Shown: positions 27,117-37,279, counted from the stretch's first letter. The stretch: DNA of 64,000 bases from Actinoplanes teichomyceticus ATCC 31121 (GCF_003711105.1 NZ_CP023865.1:842001-906000), one strand, 5' to 3'. Notes: a model not told the origin generated them from the letters alone. Program-made: numbers and translations.

Positions 27117-30100
27117 TGCCGAAACCGTGCTCGGTCCCGTGCTGGACGCGATGGCCGAGACAGCTGCCGTTCCTTTGATGACCAGGGCCGAGTTGATATT
27201 GCTCTGCGAGGTCGAGTTAGGTCTGTACCTCCAGCGGAGGCTGATGCGGGACGCGCCGGTGTCTGACACCTGGCCGTTGTTCAGCGGGTACCCATTCGCT
27301 CAGGCTTGGGGTGTTGCCGACGCTGACCGGGCACTTCAGGCCGCACGTTATACCTTGTGGCCGTATACGCGGTGGGTTGCCTGGGATGAGCTTCTCGACC
27401 AGTACTCCGATTTCGACCCGAGGCTGCGCCTGTTCGATGTGACCGATCGGGCCGCTCCCGCCGTCCTCCAGGCGCCACTCATCGCACCGGGCCGAATCGA
27501 ACAGTACGACCAGCTGATCCGGGAAGCTCCACCGTTCAAGCAATTGCCCCTGGCGCCCGCGCAGCCCGGACGCCATCGTTTCCAGGTCGGGCAGACGGAA
27601 GTCGTCGTCACCCTGCCGGAACACGGATCGATTCCCCCTCGCCCGCATGATCTGGCGCTGGCGCCGATGGGCACCGGCGCCCCGCTGACCTTCAACCGGA
27701 CCGATCTCGAAGCGACAGCCACCGCAATGGACCTTCGGGAGCCCCAAGATTGGGCCGGTCGCCTGCGCCGGACCGGCTTCGTCACGGAGAGCGACGAGCG
27801 GTTTCGGGGCAGCGACACCTTCTCCGTAAACCGGATTCAGCATCTTCTCGGCATTGTGGGCGCGGGCAAGAGCACCATCCGTGACATCATCACGATCCAC
27901 CTCGTCCAAAAGCATGACATGCGAGTAACGGTCGTTGTCGGCGACGTCGCCGAGGTGCTCAAACTTGTCGACCTTTACAACAGGCACCTCGGAACGGGCG
28001 TAGCCGCTCCATTGATCGGCGCCACCGGACGCGAGGAACATGCGCAGCGGCTGCACCGGCGGCTGGCGAGCCGTGGCCAGACCAGTCTCCTGGCGCACGA
28101 CAATCCCGGTTTTCAGTACCTGTCCACCTCCTGCGTCATCAATACGCTGCTGTCCCCGGAGCTAGATCCGCTGCCGTACGGGGAGGCACCATGCAGCACC
28201 CTTTACGCTGCCAGGCCGAATGTCCGCCGAGTCGGCGCCGAGAGTTGGGTCCGCAACCGGGCGGCCTGTCCGTACTGGGAGGAATGCCCAAGACAGCACA
28301 GCGCGCGAGCGCTCGTTGAGGCTCGCATCTGGGTCACAACGCCGGCGGGCCTGATCCAGGCGTCGGTGCCCCGGCCGCAGAACGGGGAACGCGTCCGCTA
28401 CCTCGAACTCGCTTGTCGGCGCAGCGACTTGGTGATCGTGGACGAGGCCGATCGGGTTCAGATGCAGCTCGATCAGATGTTTGCACCGTCCGTAACCCTC
28501 GTGGGTACAGCGGGCAGTGGCCGCTCCCTGCTCGACGAGTTGAACACGCACCGGATCCAGGAACTCGCTGCTGCCGGGCGGAGGCAGCTGTCTGTTCGCG
28601 CTGTTGCCGACTGGACCGCTGCGGTCAATGTGGTCGTTACCGCCACCGACCGGCTTTATGCAATGTTGGTCGGCAGCCGTGAAATGCGTGACTGGGTCAG
28701 GATCGGCCACTTCAACGCATGGTCACTTCAGCTGCGGCTGATCGACGAGCAGTACCCGGACAAGGATCAGGGCCTTGAGGCTCGCAGAAGACTCACCGAA
28801 ATGCTGGACGCGTTCCGGGACGACCCGCTGGGTGACGAACGAGATCCGGGTACCGATACGGATCTGATCCGGCTGGCCGAGGAGCTATTGCACACCGGCC
28901 GCCCACGTCGGACGCGCGCTCGCCTCCGTTCTCTCGTGACCGAGCTGTTCCGCCTCGGCTCAGAGCGGACCGGGGCGGAATCCCCGTCCGCCGAGGGTGA
29001 CGATGACGATTCCGTGTCTCTGCGAGAACAACTGGACCGAGTTTGTCCCCGATTTGAATTCACCCTTCTACTGGCCGTCCTGGAGCGAAAGCTTTCCATG
29101 GTCAATGCCATGTGGCCACGGGTGCAGGCCGTACTTCGTCTCGAGTTCAACCAGATGTACCGAGGCCCTGACGACTACCGTCCGATCATCCCCGAATCTC
29201 CCATGGGCAACGTGGTCGGCTTTCAATTCGTTGTCAATGGCCCCGACCGAGATGGAGTGCAGACGGGGGAACTGCGATTCTTCCGCTGTATCGGGGTCGG
29301 GCGTGAGCTCCTACGCGCCATGCCGGGTCTTGCTGAAATCGACGGCCGCCCGCCCACCAACGTCCTGCTGATGTCGGGCAGCAGTTGGGCAGGTACATCG
29401 AGTCGCTATCACATTGCGGTCCCCGTTGGTGTCATCCTGCGGCCACGACCGGATCCGGCGGTCACGGATCTCGGCGCATCGCCGTCTGACCCCAAACGGC
29501 TGGACATCACCGACACTGCGATGCGCTTCGAGTTCTTCCACGTCGGTAACGAACCTCTCGCGGTCTCGGGTAGCCGGCCCGGCGAGCGTGAGCAGGTACT
29601 GCGGCGGATAGCCCGCCGGCTCGGCGAGTCGATGGACGGCGAAGAGAGCCGACTGGAGCAGGAGTTGGGTTCCCTCCCGGAGGAACGGCGGCGAATTCTG
29701 CTGCTTGTCGGTAGCTATCACGAGACGGCGGTCGTCGCCGACGAACTGCACCAGATCAGTGAACGATGGCGGAACGGCAAGGTTGTACGACTTGTGCCCG
29801 ATCACGACGACACCATGGAGATCGACCCCGAGGACGATCGCCATGCCCCGATCCTGCGCCGCGGCGATGTTGACGTACTGGAGCAGAGCGGAGCGGACAT
29901 CCTGGTCGCGCCGCTGCTTGCGGTCGAACGGGGGCACAACATCCTGAACGTGCACCAGCAGGCTGCGATCGGAACGGCCTACTTCCTCGTTCGGCCGAAT
30001 CCCCGGCCGGACGACATCTTCCTGGCCGTCCACGCGGTCAACGACTGGATCGTGCGGTCCATGGACAAGGGCGCATTCACGAGTTGGGTACGCGGCGAAG

Positions 30101-30507
30101 ACAGTCTCGACCGAGCTGCCCGGAAGGTTCGTCAGTTGGCACGCTCAAAGTGGTACGCCGTCCTCGCCCGTTCGCTTGCTTGGAGCCGGCTGCGCGAGGA
30201 CCGGGACAGCGTTACCTGGGACTTGTTGGTTCTCATGTGGCAGGTTATCGGGCGCTTGGTACGCGGCGACGTGCCCGCCCGGGTCGTTTTCGTCGACGCA
30301 GCATTCGCGCCCGGGCGTGCCGGAATCCCCGGTCAACCTGACACGAGAGAGACGAGCCTGCTGAGCAGTGTCCTGCACGTGCTGCGGCCGTACTTCACCG
30401 AGGGCTCGACCGTGTCGGACCATGACCGATTCATCGTCGACTCCCTCTACCGGCCGCTTTGGCTTGCACTCTCCCGATGCATCGAGCAATCCCCGGAAAG
30501 GAACTGA
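27109..30507 (+). CDS. DinG/XPD-like superfamily 2 helicase of the PIWI-RE module
   Basis: 1132 residues. Walker A GIVGAGKST is near 248-256 and the DEAD-type box VIVDEADRV near 442-450. Between them four cysteines (about 342, 360, 383 and 389; SCVIN, APCST, AACPYWEECP) are placed like the Fe-S cluster of XPD/DinG helicases. The N-terminal 230 residues are specific to these systems. The C-terminal half has RILLLVGSYHETA (motif IV-like), LVAPLLAVERGHNIL (motif V-like) and a final QVIGRLVRGD (motif VI-like QxxGR). It should unwind or translocate on DNA for the PIWI-RE partner. Start ATG overlaps the preceding gene by 8 nt; 1 nt separates it from the next. Confidence 0.8.
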   Translation: MRDAETVLGPVLDAMAETAAVPLMTRAELILLCEVELGLYLQRRLMRDAPVSDTWPLFSGYPFAQAWGVADADRALQAARYTLWPYTRWVAWDELLDQYSDFDPRLRLFDVTDRAAPAVLQAPLIAPGRIEQYDQLIREAPPFKQLPLAPAQPGRHRFQVGQTEVVVTLPEHGSIPPRPHDLALAPMGTGAPLTFNRTDLEATATAMDLREPQDWAGRLRRTGFVTESDERFRGSDTFSVNRIQHLLGIVGAGKSTIRDIITIHLVQKHDMRVTVVVGDVAEVLKLVDLYNRHLGTGVAAPLIGATGREEHAQRLHRRLASRGQTSLLAHDNPGFQYLSTSCVINTLLSPELDPLPYGEAPCSTLYAARPNVRRVGAESWVRNRAACPYWEECPRQHSARALVEARIWVTTPAGLIQASVPRPQNGERVRYLELACRRSDLVIVDEADRVQMQLDQMFAPSVTLVGTAGSGRSLLDELNTHRIQELAAAGRRQLSVRAVADWTAAVNVVVTATDRLYAMLVGSREMRDWVRIGHFNAWSLQLRLIDEQYPDKDQGLEARRRLTEMLDAFRDDPLGDERDPGTDTDLIRLAEELLHTGRPRRTRARLRSLVTELFRLGSERTGAESPSAEGDDDDSVSLREQLDRVCPRFEFTLLLAVLERKLSMVNAMWPRVQAVLRLEFNQMYRGPDDYRPIIPESPMGNVVGFQFVVNGPDRDGVQTGELRFFRCIGVGRELLRAMPGLAEIDGRPPTNVLLMSGSSWAGTSSRYHIAVPVGVILRPRPDPAVTDLGASPSDPKRLDITDTAMRFEFFHVGNEPLAVSGSRPGEREQVLRRIARRLGESMDGEESRLEQELGSLPEERRRILLLVGSYHETAVVADELHQISERWRNGKVVRLVPDHDDTMEIDPEDDRHAPILRRGDVDVLEQSGADILVAPLLAVERGHNILNVHQQAAIGTAYFLVRPNPRPDDIFLAVHAVNDWIVRSMDKGAFTSWVRGEDSLDRAARKVRQLARSKWYAVLARSLAWSRLREDRDSVTWDLLVLMWQVIGRLVRGDVPARVVFVDAAFAPGRAGIPGQPDTRETSLLSSVLHVLRPYFTEGSTVSDHDRFIVDSLYRPLWLALSRCIEQSPERN

Positions 30508-30508
30508 G

Positions 30509-33193
30509 GTGTACCAACTGCTCCGTCCCACCGCTTACGAACCCGACCCGGATTTCGCTCCGTGGGAGGAGGACCTCCACGTCATCGCCTTCAGCGAGCA
30601 GTGGCGCACCCAACTGCTGCAGCTCGACCGCCTGCGACACCCGAAGCGCGACCGACCCTTCACTCCGCATGTCAAACAGCTCAACGCGTTGTTGCGCGCG
30701 ATGGCACCAGGTGTCGTGGCTACCGGCCGTCACGCAGGCACCAACTCGGAAGTTCCTTGGATCTATGCTTTGTCACCAGTCCCCGAAGATGTCGTCGCAC
30801 CCCTGGTGACCGCGTGGGTACTCGGCGGATACGCCGATGAGGAGCGGGCTATCGAGGTGCTCGGAGCCATGTACGACACGGTGCCCGCGTGGACCACCGA
30901 TCGCGTGCAACTCGGAAGCGCCGCGCTGTCATCGGGCGGCACTGCCGTTCCGGAGCGTCGGCTGTATTCTCTGGTGCCCGATGTCCTCGCGGCCCGGCTT
31001 GCCGCGCGTCGATACCGGCCGGCCGGCCTCGATCGGGACATCCGATTCCGCGTGGTCGACCGTGATCAGGGCACCCAACTAGTGTCTTGGCCACCCCAGC
31101 GGTATGCGGCCAAAGGGCGGGAATGGTTCTACTCTGCGTCTATCACGATCACCCTACATACCGCTCCGTTTCGCCCCGGCTACCGTGTCCATGTCGAAAG
31201 CGGCATCCGGAGATGGACGACCAATTCCGCGATCGACGTGTTCGGCAGCCAACCGGTCGGCGTGATGCTTGATGTGCCCCTGCCGTGGGCAGAGGCGACC
31301 AACATGCGTGCTGCGCGCCTGATCACGCATCAGATCGGCTACCGGCGGGACCTGCGCCGCGTGGATTGGCTCCGGTACAGCCCGGCCCATTTACTGCCCG
31401 ACCTTGACATCATGCGGACATTCCCGGACGCGATGGACATCATTCGGGAGCCGCGCACCTGGTTGGAGGGACGAGATGCGGTTGCCGCGGGTGTCATTCA
31501 CCGCAACGGTAGAACTGATCATGAGGTCGAGGCCGGCTTCTTCCCCGGCGAGCGCGCGTTGCTCGACGGATGGGTCGAGGAGGGACTTCGGCCTCTGCTG
31601 CGCCGGGCACCGGATCTCGAACGTACCCTCGAGACACACAAGCCGCAGCTGTTCAAAAAACCACCTAAGTCTGCGGATTCTGAGGTGCAGACTGCGGCGA
31701 CCCAGACGATCGCGGCCGCCAGGCGAGAGGCGCTAGCCGCGTGTTTGGCCGGCAAGCCGCTGAATATCGACATCCTGTGGCAATTCTCGACAACCCGTAA
31801 GCAGTTGCTTGCCGCGTTAGCCGATGTGCTCGGCTTCCCTGCCAGAACCGATCATGACCAGCATGATCAGGAGTGGCATTTCCGTGGCCTGCACATCCGG
31901 ATCCGATCGGCGGAACTCGGTAAGCTCGGTGCCGCACTCGACCTGTCCAGGCGAGGTGGTCTGACCGCGGCAGCGACCCTCGGTGAAGGAATCAGGGCAC
32001 GCCAGGCAGCGGTAGCGGAGCGCTTCGAGTCAAATCCGGACGGCACGAGTATCACCTTTGCCGAGATCAATCCCAAAAAGCTATATCCCGACGATTCGGA
32101 TCCGAAGTTTGCGCTGCGGCTCGGATTCGCAGCCACCGGCCGGCTCACGAAATTCCTCGTCGCGGAGAAAACGGCCGGCGAGATCCCGCCGGACAAGCTC
32201 CGTTGGACCGTCCTGGACGGGCTGCGCCAACTCGGAGCGGTCACGGTTCCCGATCGAAGAGTCGGAGCCGCGATCCCCGAGGACTTGCAGTACGTTGCGC
32301 TCTGGGTGGTGCGACGTCGACGCGGTGGCCCCACTCGTACCGCCGGAGAGCAGCTCGTCGCGGTACGGATGCGCCCCGGTGATGATCCGCACCCGATCAC
32401 CGGATGGGACGAGGACAGGAAGGATTGGGTGCCGTACCCGCAGTTGCTGCTCAAGCTGGCAAGGCAGGTCGAAGTCGTTGCGGCCGACGACGACAATCGA
32501 CATGGGCACCAAGAGCGGACGCCGCAGGAGCAGCGCGAGGATATTGAAAGACACATTCGGAACATCCTTTTCCGGATCAGGGCCGAACCGACGCTCCTGC
32601 TCGGCAACGCCGCAAATCTTCGAAGCTCCTGGCAGTGGCTGAGCAACGGCTCCCTCACCATCGATCAGCTCGGATTCGGCGGAGACGAACCGCAGCGTGT
32701 CGCGGTCTACGGCCCCGATCTGCGTTTCGTCCTGACACGCGACAGCGCTGGTCGTGGCGAGGTGCCGCAGTGGTATGCGCCAAGTCACGGCGAGCGTTCA
32801 GCGGGCTTGACGACGGGCTTGTGGAGGGAGACTGACGGATTGGCCGACAATAGGGTCTTCGTGAGCCTCACTGATAAGCCGCACACCGCCAAGCAGCCCA
32901 ACGGCACGATGAAACTCGGGCCGCATCCGGACTGGCCGAAAGGGCCGTCCGTGCATGCTTGGAATCCGCAGTACCTGGAATTACTTGTGGTGGGCTGCCT
33001 GTCCGAAAAGGCGCTCGCCGATGCAGGTCGAGATGGCATCGAACCGGATCAGCCGTCGTCCTGGGCCGCTGTAGCGCACCAGCTGCGTTTCCATGACGAC
33101 TATGTCCCGCTGGCGCGTCCGCTGCCTATGCACCTGGCCAAACTGGCTGAGGACTATGTTCTGCCGGTTCCTCCAGAGGAGGCAGAAGGCTGA
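30509..33193 (+). CDS. PIWI-RE family protein (prokaryotic Argonaute relative)
   Basis: 894 residues. The N-terminal X-type region begins VYQLLRPTAYEPDP and includes the long beta-rich part up to about 330. The C-terminal 350 residues match the RNase H-like PIWI-RE domain: VAVRMRPGDDP, WDEDRKDWVPYPQLLLKLAR, FVLTRDSAGRGEVPQWYA with the characteristic R and E, RVFVSLTDKP-like NRVFVSLTDKP, and the closing NPQYLELLVVGC ... LPLHLA-like RPLPMHLAKLAEDYVLP. The family is named for conserved Arg and Glu and is predicted to bind guide-target duplexes against invading nucleic acid. GTG start with AAGGA 6 nt upstream. Catalytic competence cannot be judged by eye. Confidence 0.8.
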   Translation: MYQLLRPTAYEPDPDFAPWEEDLHVIAFSEQWRTQLLQLDRLRHPKRDRPFTPHVKQLNALLRAMAPGVVATGRHAGTNSEVPWIYALSPVPEDVVAPLVTAWVLGGYADEERAIEVLGAMYDTVPAWTTDRVQLGSAALSSGGTAVPERRLYSLVPDVLAARLAARRYRPAGLDRDIRFRVVDRDQGTQLVSWPPQRYAAKGREWFYSASITITLHTAPFRPGYRVHVESGIRRWTTNSAIDVFGSQPVGVMLDVPLPWAEATNMRAARLITHQIGYRRDLRRVDWLRYSPAHLLPDLDIMRTFPDAMDIIREPRTWLEGRDAVAAGVIHRNGRTDHEVEAGFFPGERALLDGWVEEGLRPLLRRAPDLERTLETHKPQLFKKPPKSADSEVQTAATQTIAAARREALAACLAGKPLNIDILWQFSTTRKQLLAALADVLGFPARTDHDQHDQEWHFRGLHIRIRSAELGKLGAALDLSRRGGLTAAATLGEGIRARQAAVAERFESNPDGTSITFAEINPKKLYPDDSDPKFALRLGFAATGRLTKFLVAEKTAGEIPPDKLRWTVLDGLRQLGAVTVPDRRVGAAIPEDLQYVALWVVRRRRGGPTRTAGEQLVAVRMRPGDDPHPITGWDEDRKDWVPYPQLLLKLARQVEVVAADDDNRHGHQERTPQEQREDIERHIRNILFRIRAEPTLLLGNAANLRSSWQWLSNGSLTIDQLGFGGDEPQRVAVYGPDLRFVLTRDSAGRGEVPQWYAPSHGERSAGLTTGLWRETDGLADNRVFVSLTDKPHTAKQPNGTMKLGPHPDWPKGPSVHAWNPQYLELLVVGCLSEKALADAGRDGIEPDQPSSWAAVAHQLRFHDDYVPLARPLPMHLAKLAEDYVLPVPPEEAEG

Positions 33194-33275
33194 GCATTCC
33201 TAACCTCGGTGGAGCGGGTTGCGACGTGGCGTAGGATGAGATGGCCCGCATAATCGCGGTCGTCAAGGACAAGCT

Positions 33276-33410
33276 GTGCGTCGCTTGGACAAGATTCTCC
33301 ACGTCTTCGAGGTCGCGAACGCACTCACCGCGGCGAGGGTCGCCGGTCCTTTCGCCATCATCGTGGCGCTGTCGTCCAAGTACGACAGCTGGTTGCCGGT
33401 CAGTGGTTAG
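33276..33410 (+). CDS. Possible 44-residue hydrophobic peptide
   Basis: A GTG 6 nt after AAGGA opens a short frame (VRRLDKILHVFEVANALTAA and 24 more) with strong G/C third positions and one hydrophobic stretch AGPFAIIVALSS. It lies just after the PIWI-RE gene. No homologue recognised; it may be a fragment of something larger. Confidence 0.3.
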   Translation: MRRLDKILHVFEVANALTAARVAGPFAIIVALSSKYDSWLPVSG

Positions 33411-33419
33411 AAGAAGGCA

Positions 33420-34050
33420 GCCGTTGCGGTCGTCGATGGTTAGGTCGGGTGTACATCGGTGTGTCAGTTCAGGCTGGGTGACCCGGGCGCCTTCCACCGT
33501 GGTCAGGGTCGGCCTGTGGAGCGCTGAAATGTCGAGTGTCCCGCGCACCGAAATTCCGGCCAGGTTTACGAAGGTTCGGGGACGGCGGGCGGCCAGAGTG
33601 AAGTTGCCCCGGAACTTGGTGCCGGCGAAGGAGGCAGCTGCCGTCATGTCGGCGAAGCGAAGGTCCGCGTCTGCCATGAATACCGTCCCGTCGAAGACGA
33701 CGGTACGGACCCTTACGTTGTCAAATGCAGCGCCCGTCGCGAAGGTAACCCGCGTGCACTCCATGCTGCCGTTGATATCGGCCATTGTGAAGTTGGCCTG
33801 GCCGTTGAAGCGCGCGCCAGTCAGGTCGAGTCTGGCACTGAACTCGGTCAGCATGAACGACGTGGCGCCCTCGAAGGTCGTTCCCACGAAACGACCCGTC
33901 CTGAACAGGCAGGATGTGAGGTCCAGGTCGTACACGGTCGCTCCGCTTAGATCGATGGAGAGGTCCAGCCAGTGCAGGTCGCCGGGATGTGACAGCTTGT
34001 CCCGCAGGACGGTGATGACGGCACGAGCTGTCGCCCCGGCGGGATGTCCG
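33420..34050 (-). pseudogene. Pentapeptide-repeat protein, 5' truncated
   Basis: Reading leftwards, repeated A(D/N)LxG-like units are clear: LDLSIDLSGATVYDLDLTSC, FVGTTFEGATSF, LDLTGARFNGQANF, VVFDGTVFMADADLRFADM, FAGTKFRGNFTLA. The part before them (AVITVLRDKLSH) is the usual linker of actinobacterial pentapeptide proteins, but the N-terminus is missing because IS256 sequence joins at about 34050-34066. The frame stays open to 33126 without clear homology. Limits are approximate. Confidence 0.6.
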
Positions 34051-34059
34051 CTCTGGGTG

Positions 34060-34650
34060 GGAGTGCCCTGCCCACGAAGCTCGACACCCGCGTCGGCACC
34101 ATCGACGTCGCCATCCCGAAACTGCGCTCCGGCTCCTACTTCCCGGAATGGCTGCTCGAACGCCGCAAGCGGGCCGAGGCCGCCCTGGTCAGCGTGGTCG
34201 GGACCTGCTACCTGCTCGGCGTCTCCACCCGCCGGATGGACAAACTCGTGCAATCACTGGGGATCACGTCATTGTCGAAGTCGCAGGTGTCACGGATGGC
34301 CGCCGACCTCGACGAACAAGTCTACGCGTTCCGGACCCGGCCCTGCACGAGTCCGGGCCGTTCACCTTCGTCGCCGCCGACACCCTGACCATGAAAGTCC
34401 GGGACAGGGCCGCGTCGTCAACGCCGTCGTACTCGTCGCGACCGGCGTCAACGCCGACGGGCACCGCGAGGTTCTGGGCGTCAAGGTCGCCACCAGCAAA
34501 ACCAAACAGGCCTGGAACGCGTTCTTCGCCGACCTGGTCGCCCGCGGCCTCACCGGTGTCCTGCTCGTGACCTCCGACGCGCACGCCGGCCTGGTCGACG
34601 CGATCGCAGCCAACCTGCCCGGCGCCGGCTGGCAGAGATGCCGCACGCGC
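34060..34650 (+). pseudogene. IS256-family transposase, left fragment
   Basis: Fragments of a mutator-type (IS256) transposase in three frames: KLDTRVGTIDVAIPKLRSG to DEQVYAFRTRP, then ESGPFTFVAADTLTMKVRD with the first catalytic Asp, then VNAVVLVATGVNADGHREVL to LVTSDAHAGLVDAI (second Asp) and GWQRCRT. Roughly the first 70-100 residues are absent and two frameshifts are present, near 34340 and 34410. It is cut at 34650 by the ISAzo13-type element; the rest resumes at 36862. Confidence 0.8.
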
Positions 34651-34676
34651 TGGAGCTGTATCAAATCAAGTTGGCG
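34651..34676 (+). repeat. Left terminal inverted repeat of the ISAzo13-type element
   Basis: Starts TGGAGCTGTATCAAATCAAG; matches the complement of 36778-36803 (TGGAGCTATATCGAAACAAG) at most positions. Confidence 0.6.
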
Positions 34677-36781
34677 TGTCGCCGCTGCTTGCGTCCCGCA
34701 GCACTGTCGCGGAGCGGTAGCGGATATCGGCGGGTGTGGGTTGGAGGCCGGCTTGGTCAAGCAGTGGTCGGATGTCGATGAGGATGCTGCCGATGGTCCG
34801 GGGGCCGACCTTGAACAGGTCGGCCAGGACTTGCCGGGTGCAGACTCGTCGCTGGTAGAGGATCGCGGCGAGGACCCGCTCGGGGTCGGTGAGTTTCTGC
34901 TTGAACACGCCGCCGCGGGTGCCGGGCAGGGGATTCCGGCCGCGACGGTGGTAGCGGCGATGTTCGACCTGGGCGTTGTGCGGTAGTCGGAGTCGGTCCA
35001 GCAGGGCGGTCAGCTGTGGGCGGGTCATCCCGGTCAGCCGGGGATCTGTCAGTAGATCGAGCAGTACCTCGGCGGGAATCGGCGGGGTACTGCCGTCCAG
35101 GAAGTCGAGGAGCTGCGAAACGCTGTTGCAGCGTAGCTTCGTTGGGATGACGGCATATTTGTGCTGTTCCAGCAGGGTGCGGGTGTCGGCGATGGCGTTG
35201 CCGATCGAGGTCGGGTTGACGGCCAATAGCTCGGCGAGGACCTTCTGGGAGCAGATCTGCCGGAGATAGATCAGGGTGACCAGGACGCGGTCGGCTGCGG
35301 TCAGCAACATGGTGGCTCCGGCTCCGGGTGCTCGTTGGCGAGGGCCGCCGCGCTGGTGGTAGCAGCGTTGTTGGATCTGGGCGGCTTGGTCGCAGGTGAG
35401 TCGGTTGGCCAGCTGGTCGAGATCATCGCGACTCATGCCGGTCAGCCTCGGGTCTGCCAGTGACTGCAGGTGATGGGTTCGGGTCTGCAATGCGGCGGCG
35501 CTGTCGGCGGCGGGTGCAGTGGCCGTGTCGGGGGCGGGTGGTCCGATGGTGTAGTTCCAAGCACCGTGCCAGGCATGAGCGGTGATCGGCAGGGCCTGGA
35601 GTTGGGCGGCGGTGATCGAAATACCGAGCGGATAGCCACGCGTGTCGAGGCTGGCGTTGATCCGCAGTCCGGTGCGGCTGGTCGTGGCGGCGATCGTCTG
35701 CACGACGACTTCGTGGCTGGTCAGGGGTCGGCCGCGCCAGTTCATGGTGATGTGGCTGAATAGCCGGTGCTCGATATTATTCCACTTGGAGGTGCCGGGT
35801 GGGAAGTGGCAGACCGTGATGGTCAAGCCGGTCTCGGCGGCCAGGGTGGCGAGTTCGGCTTTCCAGAGCCGGAAGCGGTAGCAGTTGGATCCTCCCGCAT
35901 CGGCGGTGATCAGCAGCCGGGTGGCGTGCGGATAGTCCAGGCGGCCGCGGCCCTGCCACCAGCGGCGGATCGAGGCGACCGGGAACGCCGCGGTGTCGTG
36001 ATCGACGCCGACGTTGACCCAGCCGGTGTCCTTGGCCAGGTCATAGACGCCATAGGGCAGAGCGTGCTCAACCTGCGGGCCGGCGAAGAAGCTGTGGTCG
36101 ACGACCTCGACCGGATCACCGCGAGGACGCCATTCCCTGCCGCCAGCCGGGAGCAGGCCCAAGTGCTCCTTCTTCTTCGCATCCACGCTGATCACCGGTT
36201 CGCCGGCCTGCTGATGATCCTTGACCTGCTTGTTCACATAGCCGAACTGGGTGTCGCGGTCGGGATGTTGCTTGCCTTCAAGGGTTTTGGCGTTGGCCTG
36301 CAAGCTGAAGCCGTTGCGGTGTAACAGCCCCCCACTGTCGCCGCCGAGATCGGATGTCCCTGCTTGGTCAACTCGTCGGCCAAGTGGCGTAACGACTTCG
36401 TGGTCCACCGCAACGGCGACATCGGATCCCCACGCTCGTCCGGCTCGACCAACGCTAACAAGGTCGGCAAGAGCAAGGCGTCGTGCTCGGTCAGCGGCTT
36501 GCGACCGCCGCCCGCCCGACGGACCCGGCCTGGCGGCAGGGGGTCTTCGCCGGCTTCCAGCTCGAAGACACCGCCCGCACGGTGGTCTCGCTCACGCCGG
36601 CTGCTCGGGCAACGGCCCGGACTCCGCCGTGGCCGAGAAGCCGCGCTTCGACGGCTAATGACAGTCGCCGCTGTCGCTCGTTGAGGTGCGGACCCAGCGC
36701 CTCGTGACGCGCAACGATTTTCCCCAGCACTTCTGCACCGACTGCCATACAAGACCAACGATGGATCGTTTCCATCTCCAC
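34666..36781 (-). pseudogene. ISAzo13-family transposase, frameshifted
   Basis: Catalytic core in the long 34666-36408 frame: VISVDAKKKEHLG (first Asp), LLITADAGGSNCYRFRLW (second Asp), HFPPGTSKWNNIEHRLFSH (Glu) and MNWRGRPLTSHEV, the ISAzo13 signature. The N-terminal helix-turn-helix region (RQRRLSLAVEARLLGHGG) is in another frame, with shifts near 36570 and 36325, so the gene is probably dead. The C-terminus carries two similar helix-turn-helix-like repeats (RVLVTLIYLRQICSQKVLAE and RVLAAILYQRRVCTRQVLAD). Confidence 0.75.
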
Positions 36782-36803
36782 GGCTTGTTTCGATATAGCT
36801 CCA
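36778..36803 (-). repeat. Right terminal inverted repeat of the ISAzo13-type element
   Basis: Complement begins TGGAGCTATATC at 36803; partner of 34651-34676. Confidence 0.6.
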
Positions 36804-36861
36804 CTTCGCCGCGAACTTCATGAGCGTGTGCCCGAAATCGGCGTGACCGGCGGTCAAGACC

Positions 36862-37279
36862 ATGCTGCACTCGGTCTACGACCAGCCCGACCCGCAATCA
36901 GTGCACGCCCAGTTCGACAAATTCCTCGACACCACCGCCGTCAGCCTGCCGAAAGTGGCCGCCTACCTCGACGCCGCCCGCGCCGACCTGCTCACCTTCA
37001 CCGGCTTCCCGCAGCAGATCTGGCGCCAGATCTGGTCGAATTGTGAGGATCAACCCCAACGAACACCTGAATAAGGAGATCCGCCGCCGCACCGACGTCG
37101 TCGGCATCTTCCCCGACCGCGACGCCGTCACCCGCCTCGTCGGCGCCGTCCTGGCCGAACAACACGACGAATGGACCGAAGGCCGCCGCTACTTCGCCCT
37201 CGACATCCTCGACCGCGCCCGCAAAACCCCCGCCACCGGCCCCGGCCAACCCGAACTGGAAACCGCCAGCAAGCTCTAA
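36862..37279 (+). pseudogene. IS256-family transposase, right fragment
   Basis: [20 protein letters not shown] to [11 protein letters not shown] in one frame, then [19 protein letters not shown] with the catalytic Glu and [20 protein letters not shown] in another: a frameshift at about 37038 splits the [14 protein letters not shown] motif. The C-terminus is complete. It completes the relic at 34060-34650. Confidence 0.8.

Larger units (their letters stand above)
34651..36803 (-). mobile_element. ISAzo13-type insertion sequence inside the IS256 relic
   Basis: About 2.15 kb with imperfect terminal inverted repeats beginning TGGAGCTRTATC: left 34651-34676, right 36778-36803 on the opposite strand. 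It separates the two parts of the IS256 transposase. About 20 codons of IS256 expected between the fragments are not found, so some flanking sequence was lost or altered. No target-site duplication is evident. Confidence 0.65.

Noticed and set aside
34666..36781. Programmed frameshifting to make a full ISAzo13 transposase
   Set aside because: Two separate shifts are needed with no slippery run seen at either; decay is simpler.
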